A stretch of 64,000 bases of DNA from Streptomyces sp. FIT100 (GCF_024584805.1 NZ_CP075715.1:6667526-6731525); one strand, 5' to 3'; counted from the stretch's first letter, positions 43,288-54,398 are shown. The notes: a model not told the origin generated them from the letters alone. Program-made: numbers and translations.

Positions 43288-44421
43288 ATGGCCTCCCCGA
43301 CCCGCCGGACGCACCCCCTGCTCGGCCCCCGCGCCCTCAACCGCGCCACCCTGGCCCGCCAGCTCCTGCTGCACCGGGGCCCGGACGGGCGGATGTCCGC
43401 CGAGGCCGCGGTCGGGCACCTCGTCGGCCTCCAGGCGCAGAACGTCCGGCCGCCGTACTACGCGCTCGCTGCCCGGCTGCACGCCTTCCGCCCGCAGGAA
43501 CTCTCCGCGCTGATGGAGTCGCGCGAGGCCGCACGCATGGTCACGCTCCGCTCCACCATCCACACGCACACCGCGGCCGACTGTCTCGCCCTGCGCCCGT
43601 TCGCCCAGCCGGGAGGGCCGGACCGGGAGCTGAGGATGTTCCTGAAGCGGCTCGACGGCGTCGACCTCGACCGGCTCACCGCCGTCGCCCGCGAACTGCT
43701 CACCGATCGGCCCCGGCCGGTCGGTGAGCTGCGGCAGGCCCTGCTTGCCCACTGGCCCGAAGCGGACCCGCTCGCCCTGACCACCGCCGCGCGCTGCCTG
43801 CTGCCGCTCGTGCAGGCCACCCCGCGCGGACTGTGGGGCGCGAGCGGCCAGGTCGTGCTGGTCCCCGCAGAGCAGTGGTTCGGCCGGCCGCCGGCTCCCG
43901 CCCCCGCGCCGGAGACCGTCGTACGCCGCTACCTCGCCGCCTTCGGGCCCGCCTCGGTGAAGGACATGCAGACCTGGTCCGGGCTGACCGGGCTGCGTGC
44001 CGCCTTGGAGCGGCTGCGCCCCGAGCTGCTCACCTTCCAGGACGAGAACGGCGCCGAGCTCTTCGACCTCCCGGACGCGCCCCGCCCCGACCCGGCGGCT
44101 CCGGCTCCGCCGCGCTTCCTCGCCGAGTACGACAACCTCCTCCTCTCGCACGCCGACCGCTCGCGCGTGGTGCCCGAGGAGTTCAGGCGGCGCACCTGGA
44201 AGGGCAACCAGCCCTCCTCCGTGTTCCTCACCGACGGCCTCGTCGCCGGGATCTGGAAGCTCGCGGAGTCCGAGCACACCGCGACGCTGACCGTCCAGCC
44301 GTTCGTCAGGCTCGACCGCGCGCAGCGCACGGAGCTGGCCGAGGAGGGCGAGCGGCTGCTCACCACCATGACGGGGGCCTCGGCGCGGGATGTGCGGTTC
44401 GGCGTCGTCGCGGACCCGTAG
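43288..44421 (+). CDS. Winged-helix DNA-binding domain protein (HTH_42/DUF1006 family)
   Basis: The 377-residue protein has the family's typical blocks: LLHRGPDGRMSAEAAVGHLV, GLQAQNVRPPYYALAARL, RSTIHTHTAADCLALRP, RFLAEYDNLLLSHADRSRVV and TWKGNQPSSVFLTDGLVAGI. Members are related to YcaQ/AlkX-type DNA-repair glycosylases that unhook crosslinks, and are often called winged-helix DNA-binding proteins; activity here is unproven. ATG 43288 (MASPTRR) or GTG 43279 may start it. It is divergent from corA and converges with the SAV_915-like gene. Confidence 0.85.
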   Translation: MASPTRRTHPLLGPRALNRATLARQLLLHRGPDGRMSAEAAVGHLVGLQAQNVRPPYYALAARLHAFRPQELSALMESREAARMVTLRSTIHTHTAADCLALRPFAQPGGPDRELRMFLKRLDGVDLDRLTAVARELLTDRPRPVGELRQALLAHWPEADPLALTTAARCLLPLVQATPRGLWGASGQVVLVPAEQWFGRPPAPAPAPETVVRRYLAAFGPASVKDMQTWSGLTGLRAALERLRPELLTFQDENGAELFDLPDAPRPDPAAPAPPRFLAEYDNLLLSHADRSRVVPEEFRRRTWKGNQPSSVFLTDGLVAGIWKLAESEHTATLTVQPFVRLDRAQRTELAEEGERLLTTMTGASARDVRFGVVADP

Positions 44422-44910
44422 TCACTCCTCCGGGCTTCGGCGGTGCGGGCCCCCGTCGCGCAGTGCGTGCACCACGCCGGACTCGGGGGAGGGGGCGAAG
44501 CGGCGCGCACACATACCCGCCTGCCGGGGAATCCGAGCGGCAGCAGGAGCAGGAGCAGGAGCAGGCCCGGGCACGCGCGCGGGCCCGGGTGCGGGAGCAG
44601 GCGCGGGCCCGGGCACACGCGAGGGAGCGTGTGCGGTCAGCTGCGGGTCCACGGTCACCACGGTCACGCCCAGCGGTTCCGACAGCGCCCGCAGCGCCGG
44701 CTCGGCGAGCCTGGTCCACGCCTGGCCCGCGCCGAGCACAGCGGTCAGCCGTCGCGCACTGGTGAAACCGACGGCGGTGCGCACGCCGAGCGGCGTGCGC
44801 ATGAAGCGCAGCTGGTGTCCCCCGGCGGAGCCGAGCCGTACGGGTACGAACAGCGGCGCTGCCGGGCGGGGTTCGTCGGGGTCCGTGTCCTCGGCGAGGA
44901 GTTCGTCCAT
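44422..44910 (-). CDS. SAV_915-like small protein with Pro-Ala repeat
   Basis: The 162-residue product has an SseB-like N-terminal core (PLFVPVRLGSAGGHQLRFMR; RTAVGFTSARRLTAVLGAGQ; LAEPALRALSEPLGV) matching the actinobacterial SAV_915 family. Around residues 100-130 a PGPAPAPAPGPARVPGPAP tract of imperfect repeats interrupts before an Arg-rich tail; this is DNA-repeat driven and may be unstable. Function unknown. Its end abuts the stop of the winged-helix gene with no spacer. Confidence 0.7.
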   Translation of the reverse strand: MDELLAEDTDPDEPRPAAPLFVPVRLGSAGGHQLRFMRTPLGVRTAVGFTSARRLTAVLGAGQAWTRLAEPALRALSEPLGVTVVTVDPQLTAHAPSRVPGPAPAPAPGPARVPGPAPAPAPAAARIPRQAGMCARRFAPSPESGVVHALRDGGPHRRSPEE

Positions 44911-45108
44911 GGTTTCCTCCGGGTGAAGCGACCTGAGCGACCTGAGCGACCTGGAGGAAAGCGTTGCCCCGCCACCCCCGCGTCGGCGCGCGGAGCGGCG
45001 GAATCATGACGCGTCGCTGATCCGCGCCGGCCAAGTCCTGACGCCGCCCTTACGTCGCCCTGACGTCACGCTGACGCGACGGACGCCGCTGCCGGCCACC
45101 CCTACGGC

Positions 45109-45933
45109 TCAGGGCAGCAGCCCCGCACGCCGGGCCGCCACCACCGCCTCCACGCGCGAGTGCGCGCCCAGCTTGCGCATCGCGGTCCGCAGATAGCCCT
45201 TGACCGTCTCCGGGCGCAGTCCCAGCCGGTCTGCCGTGGCGGCGTTGGTCGAACCCGTCGCCACGCAGGCGAGCACATCGAGTTCGCGGGGCGCCAGTGC
45301 GGGGCCCGCGGTCCGCAGCGGGGTCCCGGCCGAGGCGAGGCGGTCGCACGCGGACGCCAGCTCCGCGCGCAGCGCGGGGTCCGCGATCCGCGGCGCCAGC
45401 GCGCGCAGCTCGGCATGGGCCTCGCGGACGTCCTCCCACAGGCGTGTGTGCCCGCCGGCCTCCGGCGCACGCGCTTGCGCCACCAGCCGCTGGACCTCGT
45501 CCCGTACGACCAGGCGCTGCTCGACGTCACGGGCCGCCGCCACCGCCTCGTCCAGCACCCGCTCGCCCAGCGCCAGCGGTTGGCGCAGGGCTCCGTACAG
45601 CACGCCGCGCACCTTGCGGCGTACGACCACCGGCACCGCCAGGACCGACCGCAGCCCCTCGGCCGCGACGGCCGCGTCGTACTCGTGGCTGATGTGGCGG
45701 GCCGCGCGGTAGTCGGTCACCGCGCACGGTCTGGCCAGCGCGATCGCCTTGCCGCCGAGACCGCTGCCGGAGCAGATCGCCAGCCCGCGCAGCGCGCCGG
45801 TCGCGGCTCCGTTCAGTTCGGCGATGCGCATACGGCGCGGTTCGGGCAGCAGACCGCCGAAGGCGACCTGCAGACCGGTGGTGCGGCGCAGCCGCAGCAG
45901 CGCCGCCCGTATCTCCACCGACTCCGAACTCAT
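45109..45933 (-). CDS. GAF-domain LuxR-type transcriptional regulator
   Basis: The 274-residue protein has an N-terminal GAF-like sensor (FGGLLPEPRRMRIAELNGAA; SGLGGKAIALARPCAVTDY; LRSVLAVPVVVRRKVRGVLYG), a linker helix, and a C-terminal LuxR HTH (LAPRELDVLACVATGSTNAA then RLGLRPETVKGYLRTAM). ATG 45933 (MSSESVEIR) is chosen over the upstream frame. It is divergent from the two AMP-ligase genes 105 bases away and most likely regulates them; similar GAF-LuxR genes sit next to benzoate/aryl-CoA ligase genes. Confidence 0.87.
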   Translation of the reverse strand: MSSESVEIRAALLRLRRTTGLQVAFGGLLPEPRRMRIAELNGAATGALRGLAICSGSGLGGKAIALARPCAVTDYRAARHISHEYDAAVAAEGLRSVLAVPVVVRRKVRGVLYGALRQPLALGERVLDEAVAAARDVEQRLVVRDEVQRLVAQARAPEAGGHTRLWEDVREAHAELRALAPRIADPALRAELASACDRLASAGTPLRTAGPALAPRELDVLACVATGSTNAATADRLGLRPETVKGYLRTAMRKLGAHSRVEAVVAARRAGLLP

Positions 45934-46038
45934 GGTTTCCGGGTCCCTCCGTCGGCACAGCACCCCCGTACGGGGGTAGTGAGACCTGCGTCACTGATTA
46001 CACGATGCTCGGGAGCGGTCCCGCAATGAGGAGGACAC

Positions 46039-47724
46039 ATGGCGGCAACCGGCGGCACGGACGCGACGGAGAGGTTCCGGGCGGCCCGGGACTTCCTGCT
46101 CCAACACCGGGAGGACTACGCGGCGGCGTATGAAGGGTTCACCTGGCCCCGTTTCGAGCGGTTCAACTGGGCGCTTGACTGGTTCGACGCGATCGCCGAG
46201 GGCAACGACCGGCCCGCGCTGCACATCGTCGAGGAGGACGGCGCGGCCACGCGGCTCACCTTCGACGAGCTGAGGACCGGCTCGAACCGGGCCGCCAACT
46301 GGCTCCGGCAGCAGGGCGTCCGGGCCGGCGACCGCATCCTCGTGATGCTCGGCAACCAGGCCGAGCTGTGGGAGACCGCCCTCGCCGCCATGAAGCTCCG
46401 GGCCGTCGTCATCCCGGCCACCCCGCTGCTCGGTCCGGTCGACCTGCGGGACCGGATCGAGCGGGGCCGGGTCCGGCACGTGATCGTACGGACCGACGAC
46501 ACCGCCAAGTTCGACGAGGTGCCGGGCGACTACACCCGGATCGCCGTCGGCGGCGGGGCCACCGGCTGGCACCCGTACGAGCACGCCTCCGCGGCCCCCG
46601 ACGCCTTCGAGCCCGACGGGCCCACCCGCGCCGACGACCCTCTCATGCTCTACTTCACCTCCGGCACGACCGCCCGGCCCAAGCTCGTCGAGCACACCCA
46701 TGTGTCGTACCCGGTCGGCCACTTGGCCACCCTGTACTGGATCGGGCTCCGTCCCGGCGACGTCCATCTCAACATCTCCTCGCCCGGCTGGGCCAAGCAC
46801 GCCTGGTCCAATCTCTTCGCGCCGTGGAACGCCGAGGCGACCGTCTTCATCCACAACTACACCCGCTTCGACGCCGGACGGCTCATGGCCGAGATGGACC
46901 GGGCCGGTGTCACCAGCTTCTGCGCCCCGCCCACCGTGTGGCGGATGCTGATCCAGGCCGACCTCACCCAGCTGCGCACCCCGCCGCGCGAGGTCGTCGC
47001 CGCCGGCGAACCGCTCAACCCCGAGGTGATCGAGGCCGTACGGCGGGCCTGGGGCGTGACGATCCGCGACGGCTTCGGGCAGACCGAGACCGCCGTCCAG
47101 GTCTCCAACTCCCCGGGCCAGCTCCTGAAGGCAGGCTCCATGGGCCGGCCGAGCCCCGGCTTCCGCGTCGAGCTCCTCGACCCCGTCAGCGGCAAGCCGG
47201 GCGCCGACGAGGGCGAGATCGCGCTCGACCTGTCCGCCGCACCGGTCGGCCTGATGACCGGCTACCACGGCGACCCGGAGCGCACCGCCGAGGCCATGGC
47301 GGACGGCTACTACCGCACCGGCGACATCGGCACGCGCGACACCGACGGCTACATCACCTACGTCGGCCGCGCCGACGACGTCTTCAAGGCGTCCGACTAC
47401 AAGATCTCGCCGTTCGAGCTGGAGAGCGCGCTCCTGGAGCACGAGGCGGTCGCGGAGGCCGCGGTCGTCCCCGCGCCCGATCCGGTGCGCCTCGCCGTCC
47501 CCAAGGCATACGTCGTCCTCGCGGCCGGCTGGGAGCCGAACACCGAGACCGCGCGGCAGCTCTTCGCGCACTCGCGCGCAGTCCTCGCCCCGTACAAACG
47601 CATCCGCAGGCTCGAATTCGGCGAGCTGCCCAAGACCGTGTCGGGAAAGATCCGCCGGATCGAGCTGCGCGAGGCCACCGCCGCGGGTTCGACGGCCGAG
47701 TACGACGAGGGGGAGCTGCGATGA
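46039..47724 (+). CDS. Acyl/aryl-CoA ligase (AMP-binding)
   Basis: The 561-residue ligase shows YFTSGTTARPKLVEHTH (A3 phosphate loop), GFGQTETAVQ (A5), YYRTGDIGTRD (A7) and PKTVSGKIRRIE with the A10 lysine. It adenylates a carboxylate and forms its CoA thioester; the SPGWAKHAWSN segment resembles medium-chain/benzoate-type ACSM ligases. GAGGAGGACAC precedes ATG 46039. Its last codons overlap the start of the second ligase gene (ATGA), so they form an operon under the divergent GAF-LuxR regulator. Confidence 0.9.
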   Translation: MAATGGTDATERFRAARDFLLQHREDYAAAYEGFTWPRFERFNWALDWFDAIAEGNDRPALHIVEEDGAATRLTFDELRTGSNRAANWLRQQGVRAGDRILVMLGNQAELWETALAAMKLRAVVIPATPLLGPVDLRDRIERGRVRHVIVRTDDTAKFDEVPGDYTRIAVGGGATGWHPYEHASAAPDAFEPDGPTRADDPLMLYFTSGTTARPKLVEHTHVSYPVGHLATLYWIGLRPGDVHLNISSPGWAKHAWSNLFAPWNAEATVFIHNYTRFDAGRLMAEMDRAGVTSFCAPPTVWRMLIQADLTQLRTPPREVVAAGEPLNPEVIEAVRRAWGVTIRDGFGQTETAVQVSNSPGQLLKAGSMGRPSPGFRVELLDPVSGKPGADEGEIALDLSAAPVGLMTGYHGDPERTAEAMADGYYRTGDIGTRDTDGYITYVGRADDVFKASDYKISPFELESALLEHEAVAEAAVVPAPDPVRLAVPKAYVVLAAGWEPNTETARQLFAHSRAVLAPYKRIRRLEFGELPKTVSGKIRRIELREATAAGSTAEYDEGELR

Positions 47725-49363
47725 CGGTCCTGTCCTACACGCACGGCACGGGCACGGTGCCACTGCTCGGCGACACCGTCGGCCGCAGTCTGGACCGCGC
47801 GGTCGAGGCGTACCCCGACTGTGAGGCGCTCGTCGACGTACCGTCCGGACGCCGCTGGACGTACGCGGAGTTCGGCGCCGACGTCGACGAGCTGGGGCGG
47901 GCGCTGCTCGCCCGCGGCGTCGCCAAGGGCGACCGGGTCGGCATCTGGGCGGTGAACTGCCCGGTGGGGGTACCTCCCATGCGAAGCCATGGGGGAGGGT
48001 GCTCGTGCAGTACGCCACCGCACGCATCGGCGCGATCATGGTCAACATCAATCCGGCGTACCGGGCGCACGAGCTGGAGTACGTGCTCAACCAGGCCGGA
48101 GTCTCCCTGCTGATCGCCTCGCTCGCGCACAGGACGAGCGACTACCGCGCACTCGTCGAGCAGGTCGCCCACAACTGCCCGGAGCTGCGGGCGGTGCACT
48201 ACATCGGGGACGCGAGCTGGACGGAGCTGCTGTCGGCGGCCGCCGGCGCCCCCGAGAACGAACCTGTGCTTCGCGAGGCCGAGTTGTCCTGCGACGACCC
48301 GGTCAACATCCAGTACACCTCCGGCACCACCGGCTTCCCCAAGGGCGCCACCCTCTCCCACCACAGCATCCTCAACAACGGCTATTTCGTGGGGGAGATG
48401 ATCGGCTACACCGAGCAGGACCGGGTCTGCCTGCCCGTGCCCTTCTACCACTGCTTCGGCATGGTGATGGGCAACCTCGGCGCCACCTCGCACGGTGCCT
48501 GCATCGTCATCCCCGCCCCGTCCTTCGATCCGGCCGCCACCCTGCGCGCCGTCCAGCAGGAGCGCTGCACCTCGCTCTACGGCGTGCCGACCATGTTCAT
48601 CGCCGAGCTGAACCTCCCGGACTTCGCGGCGTACGACCTCTCCTCGCTGCGCACCGGCATCATGGCGGGCTCGCCGTGCCCGGTGGAGGTGATGAAGCGG
48701 GTCGTGGCCGAGATGAACATGGCGGAGGTGTCGATCTGCTACGGAATGACGGATACCTCCCCTGTCTCCACCCAGACCCGTCGGGACGACGACCTGGAGC
48801 GGCGTACCGGCACCGTGGGGCGGGTGCTCCCGCACATCGAGGTCAAGGTCGTCGACCCGGTAACCGGTGTGACCCTCCCGCGCGGCGAGGCGGGCGAACT
48901 GTGCACCCGCGGATACAGCGTGATGCTCGGCTACTGGAACGAACCGGAGCGGACCGCCGAGGCGATAGACGAGGGCCGCTGGATGCACACGGGCGACCTC
49001 GCCGTCATCCGCGAGGACGACTACGTCGAGATCGTCGGCCGTATCAAGGACATGATCATCCGTGGTGGCGAGAACGTGTATCCGCGCGAGATCGAGGAGT
49101 TCCTCCACGGCCACCCGAAGGTCGCAGACGTGCAGGTCGTGGGCGTACCCGACGAGAAGTACGGCGAGGAGATCCTGGCCTGCGTCATTCCTCGCGACCC
49201 GGCCGATCCGCCGACACTGGAGGAGATCGCCGGTCACTGCCGGGGGCAGCTGGCCCACTACAAGGTCCCGCGCCGGCTGGAGATCATGGAGGGATTCCCG
49301 ATGACCGTGAGCGGCAAGGTGAAAAAGGTTGATATCCGGCGTCGATTCGGCGGTGACAGGTAA
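47721..49363 (+). pseudogene. Second AMP-ligase gene, frame broken by palindromic repeat
   Basis: From ATG 47721 the frame reads MTVLSYTHGTG through RVGIWAVNCP, then meets a palindromic repeat at 47964-47998 and goes out of frame. From about 47999 the other frame continues LVQYATARIGAIMVNINPAY to the A3 loop YTSGTTGFPKGATL, ICYGMTDTSP, HTGDLAVIRE and TVSGKVKKVD. The two parts together equal a normal 540-residue fatty-acyl-CoA ligase. As written it cannot give one protein; a fragment could restart at GTG 47999. A sequencing error in the hairpin is possible. Confidence 0.8.
47964..47998. repeat. Streptomyces-type gggggtacc palindromic repeat inside a gene
   Basis: GTGGGGGTACCTCCCATG, GCGAAGCC and CATGGGGGAGG form a hairpin whose stem is CCTCCCATG/CATGGGgg(AGG) around a CGAAGC loop. 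I recognise this layout from repeats dispersed between genes of Streptomyces genomes. Here it sits inside an AMP-ligase reading frame, replacing a codon or two of a conserved CPEWVLVQ-like segment. Confidence 0.7.
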
Positions 49364-49476
49364 CGGTTTGACCAGTGCATATCAGGGGCTCTAGTTTCAG
49401 CCACCGGCCGACCGTTCCGGCCGGTGGCCCGCTCCACAAGGACGCGGCCTGTCAGCGATCCTTTGGGGGGACGCAA

Positions 49477-49833
49477 ATGAACTGGTACCTGGAAGTTCTG
49501 AAGAAGTACGCGGTGTTCAGCGGGCGTGCGCGCCGCAAGGAATACTGGATGTTCGTCCTCTTCCACGCCATCGCCATCGTCGTGCTGGCGGTCGTCGACT
49601 TCGCCGTCGGCACCTTCCCGCTGATCTACGGCCTGTACGGCCTCGCCACGTTCCTGCCGGCCCTCGGTGTGACCATCCGCCGCCTGCACGACACCGACCG
49701 TTCGGGCTGGTTCATCTTCATCGGCGCGATCCCGCTGGTGGGCTTCATCATCCTGCTCGTCTTCCTGGCCGGCGAAGGCAAGCCGGAGGAGAACAAGCAC
49801 GGTGTGAACCCGAAGTTCGTCGCGGCTGCCTGA
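49477..49833 (+). CDS. DUF805 membrane protein
   Basis: The 118-residue protein has the family opening MNWYLEVLKKYAVFSGRARR with RKEYW, then three to four membrane segments and VTIRRLHDTDRSGWF, both DUF805 hallmarks. GGGGGGACGC precedes ATG 49477. DUF805 proteins are small inner-membrane proteins of unknown role, common and often phage- or stress-associated. Followed by a strong terminator. Confidence 0.9.
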   Translation: MNWYLEVLKKYAVFSGRARRKEYWMFVLFHAIAIVVLAVVDFAVGTFPLIYGLYGLATFLPALGVTIRRLHDTDRSGWFIFIGAIPLVGFIILLVFLAGEGKPEENKHGVNPKFVAAA

Positions 49834-49863
49834 CCCAGCAGCACGGCGGGCTCGCGGCCCGTG

Positions 49864-49900
49864 GCGCCGTGACCGACAGCATTCCTGTCGGTCACGGCGC
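49864..49900 (+). terminator. Strong terminator after DUF805 gene
   Basis: GCGCCGTGACCGACAG (49864-49879) pairs perfectly with CTGTCGGTCACGGCGC (49885-49900), loop CATTC, followed by TTTGT. The stem overlaps the stop codon of the convergent gene ending at 49892, so it likely works in both directions. Confidence 0.85.
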
Positions 49901-50899
49901 TTTGTCGTGCGGCACCGCCTTGTAGGCGCGGGCCACGGCGTGGAACGCCTCCTTCGTCTCCCATTCCCCGGGAGCGTCGGGCGAGACGCGGACGACTCCG
50001 AAGCCCGCCAAGTCGAGGTCGTAGCGCGGATCCGTGCTGTGCGGAAAGCCGGGTGTGGCGAAGGTGAAGACGAAGCAGCCGCGGATGCCCGCTTCCGCGT
50101 ACAGCCCGATCAGTTCGCTGAGATACGCGGCCTGTGTGTACTCGTCGCGGACATACCCCTCCCTTATCCGCGGACGGGCCGAGAGCCACCGGACGATGCG
50201 GAAGCTCCCGGGGCACGCCTTGCCGGCCCCCGCGTACGCGCCGCAGCCGAACTCCGTGACGACGACCGGCTTTCCGCCGGCCCGGAGCGTCAGGGCGCGG
50301 AGCAGCTCGGGATAGCGCTCCTCGTTGGCGGCGAAGCGGTAGAGGTTCACGCCGACCATGTCGTACCCGGACCAGTCGACGTCCTCCCAGAAGCCGGCGG
50401 CATACGTGACGGGGCCCCGGAAGGCCGCCCGTGCGGTCCCCAGGGCCTCGGCGAGCATCCTATGGAGTCGTCTCGTGACGAGCCGGTGCAGCGGGCCGCC
50501 GGAGCCGCCGTCCAGGCGGAGGAGGGGGAGCAGCCGCAGCCGGACGAGGAGGTGCGGGCCGGGCATGATGCCGCGCGTGAGGAGCGAGTACGCGCAGCCC
50601 GCGACGAGCGTGACCCGGCCGGGGTGGGCGGCACGCAGCCGCTCGGCCGCCTCGGCGGCGCGGGCGAGGTGCGCGAGGATCTCGCGGCGCGGCAGGCCGG
50701 TGCCGGGCTCCGGCAGGATCCAGACGTCGAGGCCCGTGTCCAGCGCGTACGCGGCGGCCTCCGTGAGCCGCTCGACGTCCGCGCCGCGCAGCTGGACGGC
50801 CGTGCAGTACAGCTCCTCGCGGATCGCCCGCAGATCGCGGCGCACGGCCGCACGGTCCCAGCCGCCGTCCGTGTCGTACGAGATGCCCCGCACGTCCAC
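49892..50899 (-). CDS. Glycoside-hydrolase-like (TIM-barrel) protein
   Basis: About 335 residues with TIM-barrel glycosidase features: VRGISYDTDGGWDRAAVRRDL at the start, DWSGYDMVGVNLYRF, KPVVVTEFGCGAYAG with a Glu at the usual nucleophile position of clan GH-A, and RGCFVFTFATPGFPHS. No signal peptide is seen, so it is probably cytoplasmic. GTG 50899 lies two bases after the stop of the upstream zinc-ribbon gene, so the two are coupled. In Streptomyces genomes homologues carry vague names; I do not assign a substrate. Confidence 0.65.
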   Translation of the reverse strand: MDVRGISYDTDGGWDRAAVRRDLRAIREELYCTAVQLRGADVERLTEAAAYALDTGLDVWILPEPGTGLPRREILAHLARAAEAAERLRAAHPGRVTLVAGCAYSLLTRGIMPGPHLLVRLRLLPLLRLDGGSGGPLHRLVTRRLHRMLAEALGTARAAFRGPVTYAAGFWEDVDWSGYDMVGVNLYRFAANEERYPELLRALTLRAGGKPVVVTEFGCGAYAGAGKACPGSFRIVRWLSARPRIREGYVRDEYTQAAYLSELIGLYAEAGIRGCFVFTFATPGFPHSTDPRYDLDLAGFGVVRVSPDAPGEWETKEAFHAVARAYKAVPHDKAP

Positions 50900-50901
50900 G
50901 G

Positions 50902-51756
50902 TCAGGCGCCGGCCGACAGCAGCTCGTCCGCGGGGCCGTTCACCGGCTGCGGGGTGCCGGTGAGGTCCATGACGAACAGCGGGACGCCGAGGTCGTCGGC
51001 GCGGGCCCTGGCGTCGGCCGCGTACCCGGCGAGGGAGAAGAAGACGCTCACGGACGACGAACTCAGCCCGTTCAGCCAGAGGCACTCGACGGCGCGCAGG
51101 GTCGCCGGGCGGGTGGTGGGGTCGACCTGGGCGACCAGCCCGGGGCCGCGCAGATCGATCCCGGACGCGGGCCGCTCCTCCGGCTGCACGACCTCCGGGA
51201 AGCCCAGCCACCGCAGATAGAGCGCGGCAGCGGTCACCGCGTCCCGCTCGGTGCGGATGACGACCGGCTGGAAGGCGGGCCTGGGCAGTGGCGCGATGCG
51301 GGGGAGCGGGATGCGGACGGGGTGCTCGGAGTCCGGGGTCCCGGCGGCTCCCGGGGCTCCCGGCGCGGGCGGGAGGGCTCCGCCTGACCCGGCCGAGCCC
51401 GCCGACGCCGATGCCGTACGCGACGCCGAAGAGGCGGAGGCCGAGGAGGCGGAGGAAGCCGAGGAGGCCGACGCGGACGGCCGCGGAGCCGCCGACACGG
51501 GCCGGACCGGTATGCGCAGGACCGTGCCGCAGGGGCAGCCGAGCTCGGGCTGCGGCCACTGGTCCTGCCGTCCGCACGCCTGGCAGCGGACCGTGACCCA
51601 GTCGTCCGTCCAGGTGCGGTGGCGGATCGGCTCCGCGGGCGCGCCCCGCAGCAGCGGAGGGGCGAGCGGCGCCCCGCACGCGCACGGGAAGACGGGTGCG
51701 GCATAGGTGTGCGTACGGCGGCAGACCGGGCAGCGGACCGGCACCTGATCGCCCAT
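50902..51756 (-). CDS. Zinc-ribbon protein with restriction-endonuclease-like C-terminus
   Basis: The 284-residue protein begins with two zinc-finger-like segments (CPVCRRTHTYAAPVFPCAC; VRCQACGRQDQWPQPELGCP), then a Ser/Ala/Gly low-complexity linker (about 95-135) and a C-terminal domain AVTAAALYLRWLGFPEVV, ASGIDLRGPGLVAQVDPTTR. That order (helix, Asp, AQV) recalls Mrr-like nuclease folds, but the catalytic Lys of QxK is absent. ATG 51756 follows the in-frame upstream shadow of gcl, which is ignored. Coupled to the glycosidase-like gene. Function unknown. Confidence 0.65.
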   Translation of the reverse strand: MGDQVPVRCPVCRRTHTYAAPVFPCACGAPLAPPLLRGAPAEPIRHRTWTDDWVTVRCQACGRQDQWPQPELGCPCGTVLRIPVRPVSAAPRPSASASSASSASSASASSASRTASASAGSAGSGGALPPAPGAPGAAGTPDSEHPVRIPLPRIAPLPRPAFQPVVIRTERDAVTAAALYLRWLGFPEVVQPEERPASGIDLRGPGLVAQVDPTTRPATLRAVECLWLNGLSSSSVSVFFSLAGYAADARARADDLGVPLFVMDLTGTPQPVNGPADELLSAGA

Positions 51757-51923
51757 GTCTGACCCCCTTCGGCGCTCTCGCGCACGCCTCGTGGTCCCCA
51801 TCGTCCACCAAGCGCGAGCCCTTGGGGAGGGACTTCGGCCATCCCTCCGTGCGGCGAATGACCGTTCTCCCTTGACGCCGACGACCCCGCATCCTAGATT
51901 GATTCCGGATAGTAGAAATATAC

Positions 51924-51938
51924 TTCCGCATGACGGAA
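51924..51938. promoter_or_regulatory. TTCCG-N5-CGGAA operator before gcl
   Basis: TTCCGCATGACGGAA is a perfect 5-5-5 palindrome, preceded by ATTCCGGAT (51902-51910) and followed by ATTCGGAAT (51941-51949). In Streptomyces, glyoxylate carboligase belongs to the allantoin regulon controlled by an IclR-type repressor (AllR) that binds TTCC/GGAA palindromes; this fits, but no regulator gene is present here. Confidence 0.55.
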
Positions 51939-52008
51939 TAGATTCGGAATCGACGCTCTCAGGTGGCGCGACAGAGCCCGATCCGCCAGGCCGAAGCAGG
52001 AGCACCCC

Positions 52009-53796
<1,788 letters not shown>

Positions 53797-53806
53797 GGCC
53801 CGAGGA

Positions 53807-53846
53807 CCGCGTCCTGCGCTCCGGACGTCCCGGAGCGCAGGACGCG
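53807..53846 (+). terminator. 18-bp perfect stem terminator after gcl
   Basis: CCGCGTCCTGCGCTCCGG (53807-53824) pairs perfectly with CCGGAGCGCAGGACGCGG (53829-53846); loop ACGT, so all 40 bases form one palindrome. No T-run; typical GC-rich actinobacterial terminator. Confidence 0.8.
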
Positions 53847-53891
53847 GAAACCCGCGCGACGCTGTCGTACCCATGCGGCACACTGCCCGGC

Positions 53892-54398
53892 ATGGACATC
53901 GTCATCAGGCGCGCCGAACCCGTGGAGTTCGAGCAGCTCGGGGAGATCACCGCGCAGGCGTATCTCGGGGACGGGCTGCTCGGCTTCGGCGAGGACGACG
54001 CCTATCTGCACGTGCTGCGCGACGTCGCCGCCCGCGCCCAGGACGGCGCCGCCGACGTGCTCGTCGCCGTGGACCAGGACGCGCGGCTGCTGGGCGGAGT
54101 GACGTTCGTGGGGGCCGGGGGCCCGTTCGCCGACATCGCACGGGACGGCGAGGCCGAGTTCCGCATGCTCGCCGTGTCCCCGCACGCCCGTGGCCGTGGT
54201 GCCGGAGAGGCCCTCGTCCGTGCATGCATCGCGCAGGCCCGCGCCACCGACGGCTGCCGACGGCTCATGCTCTCCACTCAGCGCAGCATGCACACCGCCC
54301 ACCGCATCTACGAGCGCCTGGGGTTCGTCCGCACCCCCGACCGTGACTGGGAGCCGCTGCCCGGCTTCACCCTGCTCACCTACGGCCTTGAGCTGTGA
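53892..54398 (+). CDS. GNAT family N-acetyltransferase
   Basis: The 168-residue enzyme begins MDIVIRRAEPVEFEQLGEIT and has the acetyl-CoA loop RMLAVSPHARGRGAGEALV (RxxGxG) followed by LMLSTQRSMHTAHRIYERLG. All four GNAT motifs are present. ATG 53892 is used; the longer frame is the shadow of gcl. Substrate unknown. It stands alone after the gcl terminator. Confidence 0.88.
   Translation: MDIVIRRAEPVEFEQLGEITAQAYLGDGLLGFGEDDAYLHVLRDVAARAQDGAADVLVAVDQDARLLGGVTFVGAGGPFADIARDGEAEFRMLAVSPHARGRGAGEALVRACIAQARATDGCRRLMLSTQRSMHTAHRIYERLGFVRTPDRDWEPLPGFTLLTYGLEL

Noticed and set aside
45991..48090. 699-codon minus-strand frame
   Set aside because: Shadow of the two AMP-ligase genes on the plus strand, which carry all ten adenylation motifs.
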